A stretch of DNA of 64,000 nucleotides, from NCBI GenBank assembly GCA_947165685.1, contig CAMVBK010000003.1, forward strand, positions 1-64,000, written 5' to 3'. The position numbers and the translations under genes were made by a program. The notes under the pieces were generated by a model, which worked only from the letters and a program-made list of their open reading frames with translations, was not told the DNA's origin and searched no databases. This stretch comes from F23-D06 sp947165685. GTDB taxonomy: Bacteria > Bacteroidota > Bacteroidia > Bacteroidales > WCHB1-69. Of the stretch, positions 31,509 through 40,384 are shown one piece after another (the stretch's first letter is position 1; each line of letters starts with the position of its first letter).

Positions 31509-34193
31509 ATGAATATCACAGAACAAGAAATGAGAGAGTTTGTTGGGAAGTACTTCCCAGACAAAGAACTAAATTATGCATCCGATGAATGTATTCAAAT
31601 ACAAGCTGGGAAACAATTTGGCATTCCGATGCATTATGAATACCATTTAGGTACTGTAGCTCTTCATCTTGAGCAAAAAGATTGGCGTGCTATTCGCAAC
31701 CACCTTAATGCCAATCTTCATAATGAAAGACTGATTCCAAGCAAATGGTTTGGCAGAAACAATTGCCAGTGGACTATAAATGGCGAGATTCATACAGTAC
31801 ATGATATGTTTCAGGCGTTTCTTGATATCCGCAGCATCATCGAGCCTGTGATTGAACAATTCGAAGGGAAAGAGCCGCAGGATTACAGCCACTATACGCT
31901 GGATGAAGCGGAAACCTCTCCTTTACCGTCCAAAGAGGAGGCGAAAGAGCAGGATGTGAAGCCTGAGGCTGATGTGAAAAAAGCAATAAAAGTTGCTAAC
32001 AAAACCAATGAAAAAGAGAGCAAAACAGCATTAGCTAAAACAGAAGCTACTCAAAGGATAAAAATCACCCCAATTGATTTGCCTCCTGTTACAGTTGAAA
32101 GGAAAATCGACCAATTGGGCATCACACTGACGAAAACCTACGACAAATTTGCTGAAGCACCTATACAAGGAGTGGATGCGAAAGGCAGGCGGACGAAGGA
32201 AATTCAAATACTTACGCAATTCCTTGATTTGAGCTCAATGAAAGAAGTTCAACTTACCAAACATATTCCTATTTCTGGAAACAAAAATGAAGTGGCGAAA
32301 AAACTATTCAATTCGGTACAAAATACGGGTAGGCCTTCATACGAAAAATCCTTTTGGAAACATCTTGCTCATAATTGCGATCCTTCTACGTTTGTGATAG
32401 AAACTGGCAATGAATTAAAGAGCACGTTTGGTGTTGTTTCGATTATTCCATCCATAAAGCATTCAATTTCTGCGGCTGACGATACGGTTGAGAGTCTTCA
32501 ACCGACATTTTGTTTTGATAACAAATATTTCGATTCACAATTCACATCAGAAGACATAATATCATTGTTTACTGCAGAAAATGCTCTTGAAATCAATGAA
32601 AATGAAATCATATTTTCTTCACCAAAATTCAACAATCTCCACACTATTATTGGTTCATACAAAACACCCAAAGGTTTCAACAATGTTTGTCCCGAATGTG
32701 ACGGAGAAAAAAGAATTCGCTGTCGCCGGTGCGGTGGTTCAGGAAGAGAGCAATACGAAGAAGGTGAATATGCTGATGGACGGCCGAAGATTAAAACGGG
32801 ACAATGTAGCAACTGCTATGGACGAGGTTTTTTCGTTTGTAAAACCTGTAATGAAACTGGAAAAATCGACCGAGGAACTGGAATGATTCAAGTTCAAGAA
32901 TCAACCAAATCGAAGTTGAGATTGCGGGAAAAAATGGTGAGGTCAAACTCTTTCTTTAATTCCTCTTACAACATTGAAAGTGATATTCAGCGCATAAAGA
33001 AACTTACTGAAGAATCATCCGACAATAAAAAAAGGAAGAAGGAATTATACCAGAAAATGAAAGTAGCTTGTAAGAGATTTGTAGAGGAATGGGAAGAAAA
33101 AACTCTTAAGGATGAAGATCTTGATTTTACAACGTATTATGACTCTGATTTCAATAATATAGAAGATGCAAAAGGCCTTATCTCTGACTGGCGTGAAACC
33201 AAGTATGGACGGTGGGGTGTCCTTACAAGTGGGTATTCTGAAGTTGAGTACTATATTGACGAAATAGAAGAATTGTCCAAATCAAAAATTTCAAAAGATA
33301 ATAGGGTTAACAGTCTCTACAGCAATCTTTTCCTCACAAAAGAGGTGGAAGTTATTTTCGGGAATCAACAAGAGATTGCCTTTAACAATATGTGCAAATG
33401 GATACCCACTAATATTTCAGCAAGAGAATTGAATATTCTTCACCAGCAAAATCTGCAGAAAGCTAACGATGCTTTCAAATTAGACAATCAAGACGAAAGA
33501 ATCCTCTGCATTTTGGAAAAGCATACAGTTGAAGACAATTTGCTGAAGATTACGGTTCCATTAGAAGCAAACCAATCGTACGTTGTCTATTACTCAGAAA
33601 ACGGCAATTCTTTATATTGTTCAAAAAATATGCCTAAAATAGCATCTGTCAAGAAGCAATTTGAGACAGAAAAACTTTTGGAGCAACAACGGATAGAAGA
33701 ACAATGTAAACGTGAGGAGCAGGAGCGGCAAGAACGCGCCCGGAAAAAGGAAGAGCAACGCCAAGCACATTATTCGCAATCAATGGACACTCTTTTGGAC
33801 AAAGAACCGACGAAGAAGATCGGTGTGTTCTCGAAATTGTTCAAGACCGACTCTTTCAAAAAAACATCCGACGCTGAAAAAACGATTAAATTAATGATCT
33901 ATATGGCCAAGGCAGACGGAGCATTGGACATTGACGAAAAAGAAAGTCTGACATCTGCTATTCTCAAAACGTTTTCGGACGCATACACCGCAGAAAACCG
34001 TCAGAGATTCATTGATATGTTAGACAGCGACTCTCTGCCAGAACTCACAAAAGAAGACGTGAGCTTCAGTTCCACAAAAGCTCTGAACAAGGCCGTCAAA
34101 GAGATGGAAGAAATGGCCGCAATCGGCGGAATTACACCAAAAGAGAAAGAACTTTTGGAGCGGGTGCGCGAATTGGCAGGAATTAGCAAATGA
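31509..34193 (+). CDS. Large multidomain protein: shared N-domain, DnaJ-type zinc finger, TerB-like C-terminus
   Basis: An 894-residue protein with an unusual architecture. Residues 1-120 resemble the N-terminal domain of the DUF262 protein at 11253 (MHYEYHLGTVALHLEQ, FLDIRSIIEPVIEQF). A K/E-rich linker (130-185) and an unassigned domain follow. Residues 394-450 form a DnaJ-like zinc finger with four CxxC units: CPECDGEK, CRRCGGSG, CSNCYGRG, CKTCNETG. A long coiled-coil region (about 475-560 and 715-765) leads to a TerB-like all-helical domain at about 785-890 (IYMAKADGALDIDEKESL, GGITPKEKELLERV). There is no J domain. Fused to the same N-domain as a DUF262 protein and encoded just before a DUF262 pair, it is probably part of that system. 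Confidence 0.75.
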   Translation: MNITEQEMREFVGKYFPDKELNYASDECIQIQAGKQFGIPMHYEYHLGTVALHLEQKDWRAIRNHLNANLHNERLIPSKWFGRNNCQWTINGEIHTVHDMFQAFLDIRSIIEPVIEQFEGKEPQDYSHYTLDEAETSPLPSKEEAKEQDVKPEADVKKAIKVANKTNEKESKTALAKTEATQRIKITPIDLPPVTVERKIDQLGITLTKTYDKFAEAPIQGVDAKGRRTKEIQILTQFLDLSSMKEVQLTKHIPISGNKNEVAKKLFNSVQNTGRPSYEKSFWKHLAHNCDPSTFVIETGNELKSTFGVVSIIPSIKHSISAADDTVESLQPTFCFDNKYFDSQFTSEDIISLFTAENALEINENEIIFSSPKFNNLHTIIGSYKTPKGFNNVCPECDGEKRIRCRRCGGSGREQYEEGEYADGRPKIKTGQCSNCYGRGFFVCKTCNETGKIDRGTGMIQVQESTKSKLRLREKMVRSNSFFNSSYNIESDIQRIKKLTEESSDNKKRKKELYQKMKVACKRFVEEWEEKTLKDEDLDFTTYYDSDFNNIEDAKGLISDWRETKYGRWGVLTSGYSEVEYYIDEIEELSKSKISKDNRVNSLYSNLFLTKEVEVIFGNQQEIAFNNMCKWIPTNISARELNILHQQNLQKANDAFKLDNQDERILCILEKHTVEDNLLKITVPLEANQSYVVYYSENGNSLYCSKNMPKIASVKKQFETEKLLEQQRIEEQCKREEQERQERARKKEEQRQAHYSQSMDTLLDKEPTKKIGVFSKLFKTDSFKKTSDAEKTIKLMIYMAKADGALDIDEKESLTSAILKTFSDAYTAENRQRFIDMLDSDSLPELTKEDVSFSSTKALNKAVKEMEEMAAIGGITPKEKELLERVRELAGISK

Positions 34194-34247
34194 ATAGCAA
34201 GTGAGGAAGAAATCGACCATTTAACATCTAAACGGCAAGGAGAGATT

Positions 34248-35939
34248 ATGGCAACATATAAGATAATCGACGAAACATTGTATAATTACGTCAAAAACGA
34301 AACTCAAAAACGATTCCCAGATGTTCAATTCACCAGCAGTTCACTTGGAAGAGGACGTTTGGCTATCGAAGACAGATACTTTAGCTGTTACCCATTTGCC
34401 AATCAGCAAAAGCCCTATCTATATTTCCATCAGGGATATATCTATCTTATAACCGACAAAGAATACGAGGTTCTTGATTCAATGGATTTGAATGAGAAAA
34501 CAGTTGATTTTGTCAAGTATCGCAGCAAAGAACGAATCTTAAACACCAATTCGTACCATTCGGACAACGCCACTGTGTTAGATGCGTTTTTGACTTTAAT
34601 CCGAAGAATGCGTGGAGTGTGTCCAACCATAACTGAATCGGTGCTGCAAAACAAAGATTTACCATCCGAAAACGAGGAGGTTTCCTTGTCCACAATGACT
34701 TTGGATGAATTGTTTCATAAACCTTTGTGTATTCCCGACTACCAGCGGATTTATTGCTGGGAAGAGGAAAATGTTCGGAGACTATGGCAAGATATTTTGA
34801 AACTCACAGACAAGAAGCCTTATCACATGGGTGCCATCATCTTACACGAGAAAGGAGAACATGGGGAAATGAACGTTGTGGACGGACAACAGCGCTTGGT
34901 TACACTATCCCTGATTCTCCATCTTTTGGATTCTGATTTCAAATCACCGCTTTTTAACCAAAAGTTTCAGTCTGAAAAGGCCGCACAATATGTCGCCTAC
35001 AATTATTTCCTGATCAACCAGTACCTGCATTCATATCTTTTGAAATATGAAGAAACAAAACGTGAAGGCAGGAAACTTTCACTGAAAAAATTGATACAAA
35101 AGCAACTGACATTCTCTGTGCTTACGCTATCTGGGGATAATCTGGATTTGGCCTACACCTTTTTCTCCAATCAAAACTCCAAAGGTTTGAGCCTGACGGA
35201 TTACAATCTCTTGAAAGCACACCATTTACGTTTTATCCCCAATGAGGAGCAATCCATGGAAGTGGCTTCACACTGGGATGCATTACTGTCAACACAGAGC
35301 AGTAATGTAGAGGAAAACGTGGCACGCACGCTCGGCCTGTTCCTCTTCCGTCTCAGAAAGTGGAGAAGGAAGCAACAATGGGATGAAGACAAAAGGTATC
35401 GTGTGAAAGCGGAGTTTGAAGCAGCACCCACTATGCCCCAAATTCCCGCATTCGGGGAACAATTCAACTATTACGAATCCATCCAAGGAGGTGCGCATTT
35501 CTTCGCCTACACAGAAAAATTTGTACATCTCTATAAAAAGTTCAGGGAAGAGATAGTTTACCAATTGCTGGAAGAACACCTATCGTACAGTTCCCATTGG
35601 CGATACAAAGACATAATCCAGGCCATGTTGTTCGCCTATTATGTGAAGTTTGGCGACCAATATATTGATATGGCTTTCCAATATATAGAACCTCTTGTTT
35701 CCAAACACCGATACTCCACTCCCCGTGCATTACACTACAGAATCTTACAAGCGGCGGCGGAAACCGACATCGTGATGATGATTGATCAGGCCACTTCGCC
35801 TACATTTTTCCTTGCGGAAGCAAAGCTATGTTGTGATAATCTGCCTACTTATGATGACGCTCAACTGTCGAACATCCAAAAGAATTACAAGTTGCAGATC
35901 AAAAATGTTTTAGACAAGATAAATATAAAAAACCTATAG
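34248..35939 (+). CDS. DUF262 protein (pair 2, protein A)
   Basis: A 563-residue protein. Residues 1-140 are an N-terminal region whose layout (KPYLYFHQGYIYLI, then VLDAFLTLIRRMRGVCPTI) recalls the accessory domain of the proteins at 11253 and 31509, though sequence similarity is weak. DUF262 follows with IPDYQRIYCW at about 162 and VVDGQQRLVTLSL at about 209. There is no DUF1524 nuclease. The C-terminal half is helical. It is separated from the gene upstream by 54 bases and from protein B by three bases, matching the layout of pair 1. Confidence 0.83.
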   Translation: MATYKIIDETLYNYVKNETQKRFPDVQFTSSSLGRGRLAIEDRYFSCYPFANQQKPYLYFHQGYIYLITDKEYEVLDSMDLNEKTVDFVKYRSKERILNTNSYHSDNATVLDAFLTLIRRMRGVCPTITESVLQNKDLPSENEEVSLSTMTLDELFHKPLCIPDYQRIYCWEEENVRRLWQDILKLTDKKPYHMGAIILHEKGEHGEMNVVDGQQRLVTLSLILHLLDSDFKSPLFNQKFQSEKAAQYVAYNYFLINQYLHSYLLKYEETKREGRKLSLKKLIQKQLTFSVLTLSGDNLDLAYTFFSNQNSKGLSLTDYNLLKAHHLRFIPNEEQSMEVASHWDALLSTQSSNVEENVARTLGLFLFRLRKWRRKQQWDEDKRYRVKAEFEAAPTMPQIPAFGEQFNYYESIQGGAHFFAYTEKFVHLYKKFREEIVYQLLEEHLSYSSHWRYKDIIQAMLFAYYVKFGDQYIDMAFQYIEPLVSKHRYSTPRALHYRILQAAAETDIVMMIDQATSPTFFLAEAKLCCDNLPTYDDAQLSNIQKNYKLQIKNVLDKINIKNL

Positions 35940-35942
35940 GCT

Positions 35943-37715
35943 ATGACTAATGACAAAAAGTACACATCGGAAATAATCGCATCCTCTACGCTAGTTTACT
36001 CCATTCCTTTGTACCAACGATTGTTTGAGTGGGGCGAAAAACAAATTAACGGTCTTTTGAACGATTTATACAGTCAATTCACAATTAACAAAGACAAAGA
36101 CTATTATATTGGGATGTTAACCGCTACCTATGACAATGAATTGGTAGATGGTCAGCAGCGTTTCACTGTTGTAATGCTGATTGGAATCGCATTTCAACAA
36201 ATGAGTGCTGGAAACAGTGAAAATCTGTGGGGAAGATTCCTAACAATAGACCATAGCGATCAAGCTCTGAGACTGCGCTTCAAGGCAAGACCATACGACG
36301 AAGAATATTTGATGCACCTCATTTTCGACACATCTTATTCAAAAGAGAATGTGAAAATGCTCAACGGACTTGGCTACATCAAAGACTTTCTGAAAAAATT
36401 ATCACAAGAAGAGTTTTCCGATTTTTCAAAATACGTCTTTCAACACCTCGCTTTCTTTATTTCACATCTTCCCAAAGAGTATGAGGGTGAAGATTTGAAC
36501 AAGTATTTCGAGACTATGAACGCCGGGGGCAAAGGGCTGGAAAATTATGAGATCCTGAAGGTGGAACTACTTCGTAATGCGGACGAACAAGAAAGGAAAA
36601 CTTGGATCTGGAACAAAGTTTCCAAAATGGATAAACTTGTGCTTAAAAGGGCAAAAGACCGAGACAAAGAAAATTTGTTAGCGGACACCCTCAAACAATT
36701 TGCAGACAAAGAAATATCCACAGACACTTCGACAGAAGATAAAGAGCAATTTCAAACCATTTTGGATATAATCATTGCAAGCAAAAACCAATCTTTGGAA
36801 CCTCCAAAGCGAAGCGAAAAAGAATCTGACGATTATACCGTGGTCACCTTCCCCGAGTTTTTACTACTAGTACTCGACTTAACCATAACTACAGCTGATG
36901 ATTTCAGTTATGACACATCCAAACTCTTAGAGACATTCCACAACGAACTCATATCAAAACAAGACAAGAATCTGGTGACAGAATTTTATGATAACTTATA
37001 TTGGTATCGGCTGTTGTTGGATTTGTTTGTCATTAGGGTGCAAAAAGACAATGACGGCAACAACACGTATGTGCTGAATTATGGCGAAATAGAAAATCAT
37101 AAAGCATTGAGGCAGTATCAGTCCATGCTCTATGTGAGTACAACTTTTCATCACTGGCTGAAACCATTGCTGTATGAGCTAAAACAAAAAATGGATGTAC
37201 AACAAATCCCTTCTTCAAAGGAAATACTGGAATTATTGAAGAAAACGGATAACAATTTAAGGAAAGCTGATTCTTTACAAGCGGAGAATATGACCTACGG
37301 TAACATTGACCGCTACTGGTTCTGGCGGTTAGACTATTACCTTTGGGAAGAAAACGAAAAGGCCGACAAAAAAGACGATGCCATATCCAAATACATTTTC
37401 CGCACCAACCGCTCCATTGAACATTTACATCCTCAGGATCAAAGTGAGAATGATAAGTGGGAGAAAAGAGAGATTGACTCTTTCGGCAATTTGGCCATGA
37501 TTTCTTCGGGTTTCAACTCTACACAAGGTAATGACCCTGTCGGTGTGAAGTTTTCACGCATTAAAGATCAACACGACAAGAAACAGGTGCAAAGCATTAA
37601 ACTATGGAAAATGTACGAACTTGCGCAAGGCAATGACTTGCATTGGTCTAAAGATCTGGCTGATAATCATGGTGAAGCTATGCTCAAAAGCCTCCGCGAT
37701 TCATTCAATTCCTAA
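35943..37715 (+). CDS. DUF262-DUF1524 protein, GmrSD-like nuclease (pair 2, protein B)
   Basis: A 590-residue protein with DUF262 (IPLYQRLFEW at about 20-29, LVDGQQRFTVV at about 67) and a C-terminal DUF1524 HNH domain (RSIEHLHPQ at about 489-497, then DSFGNLAMISSGFNS). In GmrSD-type enzymes this combination cleaves modified DNA. The gene starts three bases after protein A. It is diverged from the pair-1 nuclease, so the two systems are not a recent duplication. Its last codons and stop overlap a short AATTCCTAATTG repeat array. Confidence 0.88.
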   Translation: MTNDKKYTSEIIASSTLVYSIPLYQRLFEWGEKQINGLLNDLYSQFTINKDKDYYIGMLTATYDNELVDGQQRFTVVMLIGIAFQQMSAGNSENLWGRFLTIDHSDQALRLRFKARPYDEEYLMHLIFDTSYSKENVKMLNGLGYIKDFLKKLSQEEFSDFSKYVFQHLAFFISHLPKEYEGEDLNKYFETMNAGGKGLENYEILKVELLRNADEQERKTWIWNKVSKMDKLVLKRAKDRDKENLLADTLKQFADKEISTDTSTEDKEQFQTILDIIIASKNQSLEPPKRSEKESDDYTVVTFPEFLLLVLDLTITTADDFSYDTSKLLETFHNELISKQDKNLVTEFYDNLYWYRLLLDLFVIRVQKDNDGNNTYVLNYGEIENHKALRQYQSMLYVSTTFHHWLKPLLYELKQKMDVQQIPSSKEILELLKKTDNNLRKADSLQAENMTYGNIDRYWFWRLDYYLWEENEKADKKDDAISKYIFRTNRSIEHLHPQDQSENDKWEKREIDSFGNLAMISSGFNSTQGNDPVGVKFSRIKDQHDKKQVQSIKLWKMYELAQGNDLHWSKDLADNHGEAMLKSLRDSFNS

Positions 37716-37740
37716 TTGCAAATCTCTAATTCCTAATTGA
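37705..37740. repeat. Degenerate AATTCCTAATTG tandem array
   Basis: Two AATTCCTAATTG units separated by CAAATCTCT, spanning the stop codon of the DUF262-DUF1524 gene. Another member of the short degenerate array class. Confidence 0.55.
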
Positions 37741-37800
37741 AACAACGCCCCCGCCGAAAAGCGTTCAACAGAGTAGGCACCAACTTAAATCCTTAAAACT

Positions 37801-38253
37801 ATGGGAAATTTTAACCAACAGCTGGTTGCCCTGACAATGGCAACCCTCCGCGCCGACGGCAAAGTAGATACCGCCGAAGTGGAGGTCATCAAACGTGTGG
37901 CCGCAGACCTCGAATGCGACGCCTCCGAAATCACAAAACTCCTGCTGGAGGAGAACGAAAAACAGGCCAAATGCCCCGACATCTACAGCTACATCGCTGA
38001 AGTGGGCAAAACGGTGGAAGACCCCGCCGACAAACAACTCATTATGGAGGCTTGCACCCAAGTGGCCTTGGCCGATAAAGTGTTAGCTTCAAAAGAGGTG
38101 GAAGTCCTGCTTTCTGTTTGTAATGCACTCAAAGGTAATGTTGCCCGTATGATCTGCGACATCGCCATCTGTGCCCAAAACGACCGAGACATCAAAATTG
38201 AAGGCAGCGATGCCGATTTCACTGAAGAATTCATTGAGGAAGAAGAAAATTAA
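37801..38253 (+). CDS. TerB-family protein
   Basis: A 150-residue all-helical protein of the TerB/DjlA-N superfamily: MATLRADGKVDTAEVEVIKRVA and MEACTQVALADKVLASKEVEVL carry the paired acidic (A-D-G/D-K-x-x-x-x-E) repeats that bind metal in TerB. The tail is very acidic (EGSDADFTEEFIEEEEN). It is related in type to the C-terminal domain of the protein at 31509, so two TerB modules flank the DUF262 pair. The peptide precursor gene follows by 26 bases. Confidence 0.85.
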   Translation: MGNFNQQLVALTMATLRADGKVDTAEVEVIKRVAADLECDASEITKLLLEENEKQAKCPDIYSYIAEVGKTVEDPADKQLIMEACTQVALADKVLASKEVEVLLSVCNALKGNVARMICDIAICAQNDRDIKIEGSDADFTEEFIEEEEN

Positions 38254-38279
38254 TTGTCAAACCCTTAAAAATCAAAATT

Positions 38280-38531
38280 ATGCAAACATATAACCAATTC
38301 AATCAAGGCAATGTTATGCCGCTGTTAATGAATTTCACAACACCGACTCCAATTCATGAGGCGGAAGATGTTATGTTTACGTATAACGATGGAGAACAAA
38401 TATCGTATGAAATGAGAACGATTGGAACCAGAAGCCTAAAAAGTCATAGTACAAAATGGAGAGATTCTCATGGGGGCCATTCAAAAACAGATAAAGCCAA
38501 CGAAATTGATGACAGCAAAAGTGTGAGATAA
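38280..38531 (+). CDS. Putative graspetide precursor peptide
   Basis: An 83-residue peptide gene four bases upstream of an ATP-grasp peptide maturase. The N-terminal half looks like a leader (NVMPLLMNFTTPTPIHEAED), and the C-terminal ~35 residues like a core rich in Ser/Thr acceptors and Asp/Glu/Lys side chains (RSLKSHSTKW, RDSHGGHSKTDK, NEIDDSKSVR). Graspetide (microviridin-like) maturases join such Ser/Thr or Lys side chains to Asp/Glu by ester or amide bonds. The leader lacks the classical PFFARFLE box of microviridins, so recognition would rest on another motif, perhaps PLLMNF (inference). No protease or transporter gene is next to it. Confidence 0.65.
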   Translation: MQTYNQFNQGNVMPLLMNFTTPTPIHEAEDVMFTYNDGEQISYEMRTIGTRSLKSHSTKWRDSHGGHSKTDKANEIDDSKSVR

Positions 38532-38534
38532 CGT

Positions 38535-39533
38535 ATGATTCTCATTTTCAGCAATAAAGAAGATGGGCATCCAACCCATGTCATTCAGTATCTGAACAAG
38601 TGGGGGGTGCCTGTCTTTCGTCTCAATTCGGAGAGTCTGCTCACGGATTACCGTTTTTCGTGGTGGGCAAATGAGCAAGATTGTGATTTTCACATCCGAA
38701 ATATCAAAAACGGATTGGAGATGTATGGTCACCAGATCACAGCAATTTGGGAAAGGAGACCTGAGATTCCATCTGAACTGCCCATCAGAAGTGAGATGGA
38801 GGAAATCAACAAGCACAACATTGAGGAGGCTCACGGGTTCTTAAGTTTTATCCGCTACTACCTCAAGAAGGTCTATTCCATCGGCAGTATTGTGGAAGAC
38901 CGCCCCGCTTCGTCTAAAATGTTGCAGTTGTCCATTGCCCGGCAATTGGGAATGCGTATTCCCGACACCTGCTTCTCCAATGAAAAAGCACCTATTGCAC
39001 AACTTGCCGGACGACATCAAGATTTGTCGCTGAAACCCATCAGTAACGGCAATGTGTATCTCAATGGGGAACAGGAATATGTCTTTTACTCCCAAAAAGC
39101 CGCAAGCCAAGACCTGCTCCAGCAACCCGAGGAGGCGTTCACGCAGACGGTCAGCTTTGTGCAAAACTACGTGGAGAAAGCCTACGAACTGCGCATTACC
39201 GTTATCAATCAGGATGTTATCGCCTGCAAGATTGATTCGCAAATCCAAGACGACGACAAGGGCAAAATCGACTGGCGGCAGGGCTACGACTACAATCTCA
39301 AACACGAGATTGTGGAACTGCCCGAGAATATCCGCCAATTCTGTCTTGCTTTCCTGCAACGGATGAAGCTGAACTTTGGTTGCTTCGACTTCATCGTCAC
39401 GCCCGAAGGCGAGTATGTCTTCCTCGAATGCAATCCCAACGGCCAGTGGCTCTGGATTGAGATGGAGACCGGCTACGACATCTCCAAAATCATGGCAAAA
39501 AATCTGGCCAAATACGAAAATTTGAATTTGTAG
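38535..39533 (+). CDS. ATP-grasp ribosomal peptide maturase (MvdC/MvdD/GwsG-like)
   Basis: A 332-residue ATP-grasp enzyme. Family hallmarks are AIWERRPEIP at about 75-84 (the WxRRP segment of MvdD-type maturases), RPASSKMLQLSIARQLGMRIPDT at about 125, the strand pair YELRITVINQDVIACKID, and the metal and ATP site FGCFDFIVTPEGEYVFLECNPNGQW at about 280-301 with its Asp, Glu and Asn. Such enzymes phosphorylate Asp/Glu side chains of a precursor and close lactone or lactam rings. The candidate precursor gene ends four bases upstream. A grasp-with-spasm system would also have an SPASM protein; none is seen. Confidence 0.85.
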   Translation: MILIFSNKEDGHPTHVIQYLNKWGVPVFRLNSESLLTDYRFSWWANEQDCDFHIRNIKNGLEMYGHQITAIWERRPEIPSELPIRSEMEEINKHNIEEAHGFLSFIRYYLKKVYSIGSIVEDRPASSKMLQLSIARQLGMRIPDTCFSNEKAPIAQLAGRHQDLSLKPISNGNVYLNGEQEYVFYSQKAASQDLLQQPEEAFTQTVSFVQNYVEKAYELRITVINQDVIACKIDSQIQDDDKGKIDWRQGYDYNLKHEIVELPENIRQFCLAFLQRMKLNFGCFDFIVTPEGEYVFLECNPNGQWLWIEMETGYDISKIMAKNLAKYENLNL

Positions 39534-39537
39534 GGTA

Positions 39538-39571
39538 TGTCGCCTAATGGCATACCCTTATGTTATTTTTG
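39538..39571 (+). promoter_or_regulatory. Composite promoter (variant) of the SH3 membrane protein gene
   Basis: TGTCGC, CTAA, TGGCATA, nine bases, then TATTTTTG (39564-39571). Spacing is conserved; the left half-site is poor. Confidence 0.5.
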
Positions 39572-39592
39572 TCGCCATAAAAAAAAGAAACA

Positions 39593-40345
39593 ATGGGAAA
39601 AATCGCATTCAGAATCATCTGTGCAGTGCTTTGCATTATCGCAAGCCTTGCCGCAAATGCAACCCCTTACCGCTGTATAGCTTCCAAACTCAACATCCGC
39701 GACACTGCCGACAAGTCGGGGAGAGTCATCGGACAGATAGCCCAGAACGAAACTGTTGACATTCTGTCCGCTGACGGCAAATGGGGATCGGTCTTGATTA
39801 ATGGCGATACGGGGTACGTGAGTATGGATTATATGGAGCCGTTTGAAACATCCTCCAATCAAGGAGAGAGTGTGGAGAAGCCGTGGACTGATGCACAGCA
39901 AGCCATATTTTGGATTTGTGTTGTCATAGCCGTTGCCATCTATGCCTTCGCCGTGGTCAAGGTACGGCAAGGCGAAATGGTGGTCATCCGAGGCTGGCTC
40001 GACTTTGCGCTGCTGATGTTTCCCTGGCTTGTGGTATTTCTGCACCTTTATGACGCTTTCTTGGGTGGAGTGATTTTCGGGAAGTATGTGATTATCGCGC
40101 TTTATGTCATAGCAGGACTGTGTCTCATTGGCAGTTTGGCTCTTTCGGTCATCGCTAACTGGGGCAGTCCGTTTTACGTCATCTTCTCGTTGATCATGAA
40201 ATTGGTGGTCATTCCCATTATGGCCTTCGGATTCTTCTATTTGATTTTCAAAATTTGGGAAAACCGCGGATTGAGCCGCAAAGCCGTCATCATCTTCCTC
40301 ATCCTCGGCATCCTCATCGGCGGGCTGATGAGCTTCGAGGAGTGA
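39593..40345 (+). CDS. SH3-domain membrane protein
   Basis: A 250-residue protein. It has a signal peptide (IICAVLCIIASLAANA), a bacterial SH3 domain at about 27-85 (KLNIRDTADKSGRVIGQIAQNETVDIL, WGSVLINGDTGYV) and then five hydrophobic helices. Bacterial SH3 domains of this type bind peptidoglycan or peptides outside the membrane. The last residues, ILIGGLMSFEE, are encoded by the boundary repeat that recurs at 17561, 26713, 41124 and 42488. It has its own promoter, so it need not belong to the graspetide operon upstream. Confidence 0.75.
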   Translation: MGKIAFRIICAVLCIIASLAANATPYRCIASKLNIRDTADKSGRVIGQIAQNETVDILSADGKWGSVLINGDTGYVSMDYMEPFETSSNQGESVEKPWTDAQQAIFWICVVIAVAIYAFAVVKVRQGEMVVIRGWLDFALLMFPWLVVFLHLYDAFLGGVIFGKYVIIALYVIAGLCLIGSLALSVIANWGSPFYVIFSLIMKLVVIPIMAFGFFYLIFKIWENRGLSRKAVIIFLILGILIGGLMSFEE

Positions 40346-40349
40346 CTTT
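40312..40349 (+). repeat. SFEE-stop boundary repeat, copy 3 (inside a gene's 3' end)
   Basis: CTCATC and GATGAG arms around GGCGGGCT, then AGCTTCGAGGAGTGACTTT. In this copy the frame is the real C-terminus of the SH3 membrane protein. Confidence 0.7.
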
Positions 40350-40384
40350 ATTCGCCGGTGTTTCAGTGTTTTATATTATGCGTA

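Noticed and set aside
38535..39533. RimK-like or D-Ala ligase ATP-grasp enzyme
   Set aside because: The WxRRP and ECNPNGQW motifs and the small gene directly upstream point to the peptide-maturase branch.
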